In this document: positions 7,248 through 10,718 of the stretch, piece after piece
Layout of the letters: every line of letters starts with the position of its first letter
How positions within the stretch are numbered: position 1 is the stretch's first letter
From: Eubacteriaceae bacterium
GTDB taxonomy: Bacteria; Bacillota; Clostridia; Eubacteriales; Anaerofustaceae
NCBI GenBank assembly: GCA_017613995.1
Contig: JAGACT010000064.1
Coordinates: forward strand, 1-10,718
Direction of reading: 5' to 3'
Length of the DNA stretch: 10,718 nt
Notes under the pieces: model-generated
Told to the model about the DNA's origin: nothing
Database searches by the model: none
Seen by the model: the letters and a program-made list of their open reading frames with translations, nothing else
Translations under genes and position numbers: made by a program

Positions 7248-8176
7248 CAGAATCTTCCTCCGTGTTCATCGACGTAAAGCCCCGCCTGGGTGGCGGCTAT
7301 CGCTCCGTCGGCGGCGGCGGTGACCACCTGGCGCAGCACCGTATTCCTTACGTCCCCCGCGGCGAAGACGCCTTCCGCGGAGGTGCGCATCCTCTCGTCC
7401 GTTATGATCCATCCGGCTTCGTCGGTCTCCACCATATCGGCGAAGGCTGAGGTGTCCGGCACGAAGCCGTTGAACACGAAAATGCCGTCAAGAGGCAGTA
7501 CGGAGTTCTCCCCGCTCACAGTGTCCCGGAGTTCCACCCCCGTGACCTTCGCCTCCCCCAGCACCTTCTCCACGGTGCGGTTGTACAGGACTTCCGCCTT
7601 CGGGTTGTTAAGGAGCCTCTCTCTGACCTCCCCCCTGGCCCGCAGCTCGTCCCTGCGGTGGAAAACGTAGACCTTCGATGCGAAACGGGTAAGGAAATCC
7701 GCTTCCTTCACCGCGGAATCCCCTCCTCCGGAGACTCCCACCACCTTGCCGCGGAAGAACATGGCGTCGCAGGTGGCGCAGTAGGACACTCCCTTTCCGG
7801 TGAATTCGGCTTCGCCGGGAACGCCCAGTTTCCTCGGAACGGAACCTCCGGCGATTATCACCGCCCTGGCCATGTACTCCTCCCTGGTGCCTTTGAGGAT
7901 GAATCCCCCGTCGGTCCTTTCCACCTTCGTGATCTCCTCGTACACCAGGGTGCAGCCCGCGTCGGCTGCCTGCTGCCTCATCCGCTCCCCCAGGGAGAAT
8001 CCGCTGGAATCCTCCGGGGCCCCGGGATAGTTTTCTATCACGTCCGTCTGGGTTATGAGCCCTCCGACGGTATTCTTTTCGAAGATGACGGTCTTCATAA
8101 GATCCCTGGCGGCGTACAGGCCCGCGGACAGGCCGGCGGGACCTGCGCCTATGATGGCGATATCGTATTTGTGCAT
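7247..8176 (-). CDS. trxB: Thioredoxin reductase (NADPH)
   Basis: 309 residues, normal for low-molecular-weight thioredoxin reductase, the cytoplasmic flavoenzyme that reduces thioredoxin with NADPH. FAD-binding GAGPAG is at 10-15, redox CATC has Cys133 and Cys136, the second nucleotide-binding site is GGGDSAVKEA (150-159), and HRRDELRA (173-180) is the arginine-rich signature for the NADPH 2'-phosphate. FAAGDVRN (271-278) and the LRQVVTAAADG helix close the FAD site. ATG 8176 is chosen over an upstream in-frame TTG (8200) because the nucleotide-binding fold begins just after it and AGGAG sits 8 nt before it. It starts 16 nt after trmL and overlaps the following membrane-protein gene by one base. 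No thioredoxin gene is present in the window. Confidence 0.97.
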   Translation of the reverse strand: MHKYDIAIIGAGPAGLSAGLYAARDLMKTVIFEKNTVGGLITQTDVIENYPGAPEDSSGFSLGERMRQQAADAGCTLVYEEITKVERTDGGFILKGTREEYMARAVIIAGGSVPRKLGVPGEAEFTGKGVSYCATCDAMFFRGKVVGVSGGGDSAVKEADFLTRFASKVYVFHRRDELRARGEVRERLLNNPKAEVLYNRTVEKVLGEAKVTGVELRDTVSGENSVLPLDGIFVFNGFVPDTSAFADMVETDEAGWIITDERMRTSAEGVFAAGDVRNTVLRQVVTAAADGAIAATQAGLYVDEHGGRF

Positions 8177-8192
8177 CTTTTGACTCCTTTTT

Positions 8193-8660
8193 TCATACAA
8201 GATCCATAAATCCGTTCTGCCTGAGGGCCTCGTAGAGGGCCACGGCCACGGAATTGGACAGATTGAGGCACCTGGCGTCGGGATGGTCCTTCATGGGTAT
8301 CCTGAAGCTCGTATCCCTCAGCGTGTCGTGGACGGAGGCGGGGACTCCCGAGGTCTCGCTGCCGAACAGAAGATAGTCCCCGTCCCGGTAGACGGCGTCG
8401 GTGTAGCTTTTTTCGGCCTTGGAGGACATCAGAAACACCGTGTGGTCCCCGACGGTCTGCATGAAGCTTAAAAAATCCTCGTGGATGACCAGGTCCAGGT
8501 CCTTCCAGTAATCCAGCCCCGCTCTTTTGAGCTGCCTGTCGCTTATGACGAAGCCCAGGGGCTTGATAAGGTGCAGGCGGCTGTCGGTGACCACGCAGGT
8601 GCGGGAGATATTGCCGGTATTCTGGGGTATCTGGGGATTGTACAGGACTATGTTGAACAT
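8193..8660 (-). CDS. trmL: tRNA (cytidine/uridine-34-2'-O)-methyltransferase TrmL
   Basis: 155 residues, the usual size of this minimal SPOUT-fold enzyme, which transfers methyl from S-adenosylmethionine to the ribose of the wobble base in certain leucine tRNAs. Family motifs occur in order: NTGNISR (14-20), LHLIKPLGF (29-37), RAGLDYW (46-52), FGSETSGVP (99-107) and RIPM...CLNLSNSVAVALYEALRQ (120-148), the last forming the knotted cofactor site. ATG 8660 has AAGGAG 10 nt upstream. It is the first gene of a five-gene minus-strand operon. Confidence 0.95.
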   Translation of the reverse strand: MFNIVLYNPQIPQNTGNISRTCVVTDSRLHLIKPLGFVISDRQLKRAGLDYWKDLDLVIHEDFLSFMQTVGDHTVFLMSSKAEKSYTDAVYRDGDYLLFGSETSGVPASVHDTLRDTSFRIPMKDHPDARCLNLSNSVAVALYEALRQNGFMDLV

Positions 8661-8684
8661 GTTTAGGTGACTCCTTACCCGTCG

Positions 8685-8719
8685 ATTATACCATACGGCG
8701 GCCGCCGGGGGGCGGTCAA
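8685..8719 (-). promoter_or_regulatory. Promoter of the trmL operon (extended -10)
   Basis: TATAAT at 8690-8685 is preceded by TG one base upstream (TGGTATAAT), an extended -10. TTGACC (8719-8714) is 23 nt away, too far for a normal -35, so the promoter probably relies on the extended -10. A 12-bp palindrome CGGCGGCCGCCG (8696-8707) fills the spacer and could be an operator or simply GC-rich sequence. The expected start near 8678 leaves a short leader. Confidence 0.7.
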
Positions 8720-8766
8720 ACTCCCGCCGGGATGATTTATTGTCGCATATCGGGACGGCAGGCGCG

Positions 8767-8799
8767 AAAAAACTGCCGGAGGCATATGCCTTCGGCAGT
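8767..8799 (-). terminator. Intrinsic terminator of gdhA
   Basis: On the minus strand a 28-nt hairpin (8799-8772; ACTGCCG and AGGC arms with one A-C mismatch, ATAT loop) is followed by six T's (8772-8767, the first closing the stem). It begins 25 nt after the gdhA stop codon and separates gdhA from the trmL promoter. Confidence 0.92.
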
Positions 8800-8824
8800 C
8801 CGTTAATTCTTTCTTTTGTTGCGC

Positions 8825-10159
8825 TCAGACGACGCCCTGGGCGATCATGGCTTCCACGACCTTCTCGAAGCCCGCGATGTTGGCTCCCGCGACGTAGTTG
8901 CCCTCGTAGCCGTACTTCCTGGCGGCCGCGTCGATGTTGTGGTAGATGCCCGTCATGATGCCCTTGAGCTGGGTGTCCACCTCTTCGAAGGTCCAGTGCA
9001 GTCTCTCGCTGTTCTGGGACATCTCCAGTCCGGATACGGAAACGCCTCCGGCGTTGGCTGCCTTTCCGGGCAGGAAGATGACGCCGTGCTCCATGAGATA
9101 ATCGGTGGCGTCCGCGGTGGTGGGCATGTTGGCGCCCTCTGCGACGACCTTGACTCCGTTGGCCACCAGTGCCTTCGCGTCATCGAGGTTCAGTTCGTTC
9201 TGGGTGGCGCAGGGCAGGGCGATGTCAGCCTTGACCGTCCATACTCCCCTGCCGTCATGATACTCGGCGTTGGGACGGTACTTGGGATACTCCCTGAGAC
9301 GCTCTCTTCTGACTTCCTTGATCTCCTTGAGGGCCGCCAGGTCGATGCCGTCCGGATCGTATACCCAGCCGGTGGAGTCCGCCGCGGTGACGGGCTTGGC
9401 TCCCAGCTGCCACGCCTTCTCGATGGCGTAGATGGCGACGTTTCCGGCGCCGGATACGATAACGGTCTTGCCCTTGATATCGTCTCCGTGGCACTTGAGC
9501 ATCTCTTCGACGATGTACAGAAGTCCGTAACCGGTGGCTTCGGTCCTGGCAAGGCTTCCGCCGTAGGTCAGTCCCTTTCCGGTGAGGACGCCCTCGAAGA
9601 CTCCTCTTATCTTCTTGTAGGTGCCGAACATGAATCCGATCTCCCTGGCTCCCACACCGATGTCACCGGCGGGAACGTCCACGTCGGCTCCGATGTACTT
9701 GTACAGCTCGGTCATGAAGCTCTGGCAGAATGCCATGATCTCACGGTCGGACTTGCCCTTCGGGTCGAAATCGCTACCGCCCTTGCCTCCGCCCATGGGA
9801 AGGCCGGTGAGGGAATTCTTGAATACCTGCTCGAATCCCAGGAACTTGATGATGCCCAGGTTTACGGACGGATGCAGTCTGAGTCCTCCCTTGTAGGGGC
9901 CTATAGCGTTGTTGAACTGTACGCGGTAGCCCGTATTGACCTGTACCTGACCCTTGTCGTCCACCCAGGGAACTCTGAAGATGAACGCCCTGTCGGGGTT
10001 GACGATCCTCTCCAGGATCGCATCGCGTCTGTAGGCTTCCTCATTGGCGTCCACCACGGGACGCAGGGAATTCAGTACTTCCTTTACTGCCTGATGGAAC
10101 TCAGGCTGAGCGGGGTTCTTTTCAACCACCATCTCGATTACTTCATCAACATAACCCAT
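8825..10159 (-). CDS. gdhA: Glutamate dehydrogenase, NADP-type
   Basis: 444 residues, close to the E. coli GdhA length, a cytoplasmic hexamer interconverting 2-oxoglutarate plus ammonia and glutamate. Substrate and catalytic motifs are intact: GPYKGGLR with Lys90, PMGGGKGGSD with catalytic Lys126, and PAGDIGVG with Asp166. The dinucleotide-binding motif is SGAGNVA (236-242). EGANMP and GKAANAGGVSVSGLEMSQN follow. The overall sequence is the hexameric NADP-dependent subtype; I infer cofactor preference from that similarity only. ATG 10159 is chosen because AGGAG lies 6 nt before it and homology begins there. The frame is open 18 codons further, to a GTG at 10213 behind GAGGAG, but at only 2 nt spacing. 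It is a monocistronic unit with its own promoter and terminator. Confidence 0.98.
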   Translation of the reverse strand: MGYVDEVIEMVVEKNPAQPEFHQAVKEVLNSLRPVVDANEEAYRRDAILERIVNPDRAFIFRVPWVDDKGQVQVNTGYRVQFNNAIGPYKGGLRLHPSVNLGIIKFLGFEQVFKNSLTGLPMGGGKGGSDFDPKGKSDREIMAFCQSFMTELYKYIGADVDVPAGDIGVGAREIGFMFGTYKKIRGVFEGVLTGKGLTYGGSLARTEATGYGLLYIVEEMLKCHGDDIKGKTVIVSGAGNVAIYAIEKAWQLGAKPVTAADSTGWVYDPDGIDLAALKEIKEVRRERLREYPKYRPNAEYHDGRGVWTVKADIALPCATQNELNLDDAKALVANGVKVVAEGANMPTTADATDYLMEHGVIFLPGKAANAGGVSVSGLEMSQNSERLHWTFEEVDTQLKGIMTGIYHNIDAAARKYGYEGNYVAGANIAGFEKVVEAMIAQGVV

Positions 10160-10300
10160 AACTTTCTCCTTCCGTTGCAAAAGATAAAGACGCCTCCGAC
10201 GGACAGAATACACCTCTCCTCAAAAGACGCCGTTGCCTTTCAAATGTTGACTTTATTTCCGGTAAAGCCTCTTAAATGAGTCTGTCCCTACCTTTTTATG
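10160..10300 (-). promoter_or_regulatory. gdhA 5' leader (about 140 nt)
   Basis: The distance from the predicted start site to the gdhA ATG is about 140 nt, long for a simple leader. It contains a direct repeat of AAAGACGCC (plus-strand reading) at 10186-10194 and 10223-10231, and an additional purine-rich GAGGAGAGG stretch near 10213-10221. I could not fold it into a known riboswitch, and it shows no obvious T-run terminator. Confidence 0.35.
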
Positions 10301-10306
10301 TACAGC

Positions 10307-10336
10307 ATTATACACCCCCGCAAAAGGCGTTGTCAA
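10307..10336 (-). promoter_or_regulatory. gdhA promoter (TTGACA - 18 - TATAAT)
   Basis: TTGACA at 10336-10331 and TATAAT at 10312-10307 are both perfect consensus hexamers, with an 18-nt spacer. AT-rich sequence just upstream (about 10347-10390) could act as an UP element. The promoter lies about 100 bp downstream of the group II intron end, so gdhA has its own promoter on this side of the insertion. Confidence 0.9.
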
Positions 10337-10437
10337 TCCCGCCGCCTAATTTTTAAACCGTTTTAAGTTGTTTTGCCTTATTTAAAAACGCGAAACCGAT
10401 CAATTCCGTTTGAAAATGAACAGAACGCTCCCGGACA

Positions 10438-10469
10438 ATAGGGTAGAGTGAGGTCTCCCTCACCCTCCC
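10438..10469 (-). ncRNA. Group II intron domain VI with branch-point adenosine
   Basis: GGGAGGGTGAGG (10469-10458) pairs with CCTCACTCT and CCC (10453-10441) around a GAGA loop. The one unpaired base is an A on the 3' side (plus-strand position 10444). It is the seventh base from the proposed 3' end at 10438, the usual branch-point distance. A three-base AAC linker joins it to domain V. Confidence 0.75.
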
Positions 10470-10472
10470 GTT

Positions 10473-10503
10473 GCACCGTACGTACCGGCCAGGTATACGG
10501 CGC
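10473..10503 (-). ncRNA. Group II intron domain V (catalytic hairpin)
   Basis: GCGCCGT (10503-10497) pairs with ACGGTGC (10479-10473) including one G-U pair. An A-T pair, a 2-nt CG bulge and a four-pair upper stem follow. The catalytic triad reads CGC, the variant of class C introns, rather than AGC. The loop is five bases (TGGCC) instead of a GNRA tetraloop and the whole is 31 rather than the usual 34 nt, so this copy could be slightly degenerate. Confidence 0.75.
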
Positions 10504-10519
10504 TACATAACAACAGATG

Positions 10520-10717
10520 TTACTTCAATGCCGCAAGGTAATACTCAAGAGGGTTGACTAGTCCCGGTCGGCCCTCTTTGTTGTTGGGCATGGATAGCAC
10601 TTTGGGACTCAGCAGGTAATTCACCACCTGATACCCGCATTGACGATACCATCCAAGCCTCGTATTGGCGGTCTTATGGATATCCTCTTCACTGAACTTG
10701 CAACTGAACTTAATATT
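10520..10717 (-). CDS. C-terminal end of group II intron-encoded reverse transcriptase/maturase (partial)
   Basis: 65 codons are visible, ending TAA at 10520; the start lies outside the window. The tail contains ANTRLGWYRQCG and VNYLLSPKVLSMPN, then GRPGLVNPLEYYLAALK. I assign it mainly from position, since it ends 16 nt before a domain V hairpin, as intron ORFs placed in domain IV do. No HNH endonuclease motif is seen, as expected for class C. The reverse-transcriptase catalytic motif (YADD) would be further upstream, out of view. A chromosomal gene running up to an intron fragment is a less likely alternative. Confidence 0.65.
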   Translation of the reverse strand, partial: NIKFSCKFSEEDIHKTANTRLGWYRQCGYQVVNYLLSPKVLSMPNNKEGRPGLVNPLEYYLAALK

Positions 10718-10718
10718 C

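Larger units (their letters stand above)
10438..10718 (-). mobile_element. 3' end of a group II intron (class C-like); 5' part beyond the window
   Basis: Three elements occur in the right order on the minus strand: the end of a reverse-transcriptase-like reading frame (stop at 10520), a domain V hairpin 16 nt later, and a domain VI hairpin with a single bulged A, ending in AT at 10438. The 3' boundary (10438/10437) is inferred from the branch-point distance and the usual 3'-terminal AY. The CGC triad of domain V points to group IIC introns, which usually insert behind terminator hairpins; the 5' exon is not visible, so the insertion site cannot be checked. The 3' flank is the AT-rich region upstream of gdhA. 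Confidence 0.78.

Noticed and set aside
8816..10279. A 487-codon open frame on the plus strand
   Set aside because: It lies antisense to the complete, motif-rich gdhA, has no ribosome site, and its sequence resembles no protein; it is a GC-bias shadow.

Overview
The window reads as chromosome of a gut-type anaerobic Firmicute (class Clostridia). The evidence is a GC-rich coding style with strong AGGAGG-type ribosome sites, near-consensus sigma-A promoters, a Lachnospiraceae-style secreted cysteine peptidase with bacterial Ig-like domains, a 444-residue NADP-type glutamate dehydrogenase, and the end of a group II intron. Taxonomy below class is a guess. Nearly everything is on the minus strand; one nuclease gene is on the plus strand.

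Left region (1-4126, minus). A large secreted protein has its C-terminus beyond base 1. It carries a signal peptide, a papain-fold peptidase/amidase-like domain (Cys118, His171, Asn190), eleven Big_2-type Ig-like domains and the start of a different repeat domain. Upstream, in the same direction and 84 nt away, is a small RelB/DinJ-type antitoxin. It has its own sigma-A promoter overlapped by a 17-bp palindromic operator, and no toxin gene is next to it.

Middle (4355-5285, plus). A PD-(D/E)XK nuclease of the Rpn/PDDEXK transposase family is transcribed divergently from the antitoxin. A perfect-palindrome intrinsic terminator closes it.

Right-centre (5313-8719, minus). A tight five-gene operon runs trmL (tRNA wobble methyltransferase), trxB (thioredoxin reductase), a small membrane protein, a pentapeptide-repeat protein and a membrane-anchored alpha/beta hydrolase. 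The last four junctions overlap by a few bases or are separated by only 4-16 nt, and two genes start with GTG. trmL and trxB are housekeeping genes; the last three have no assignable pathway.

Right (8767-10336, minus). gdhA is a single-gene unit with a TTGACA/TATAAT promoter, a leader of about 140 nt and a clear terminator.

Right edge (10438-10718, minus). This is the 3' end of a group II intron: the last 65 codons of a probable intron-encoded reverse transcriptase/maturase, a domain V with a CGC triad and 2-nt bulge, and a domain VI with one bulged adenosine 7 nt from an AT 3' end. The rest of the intron lies outside the window.

I found no tRNA, rRNA, CRISPR array or complete insertion sequence.
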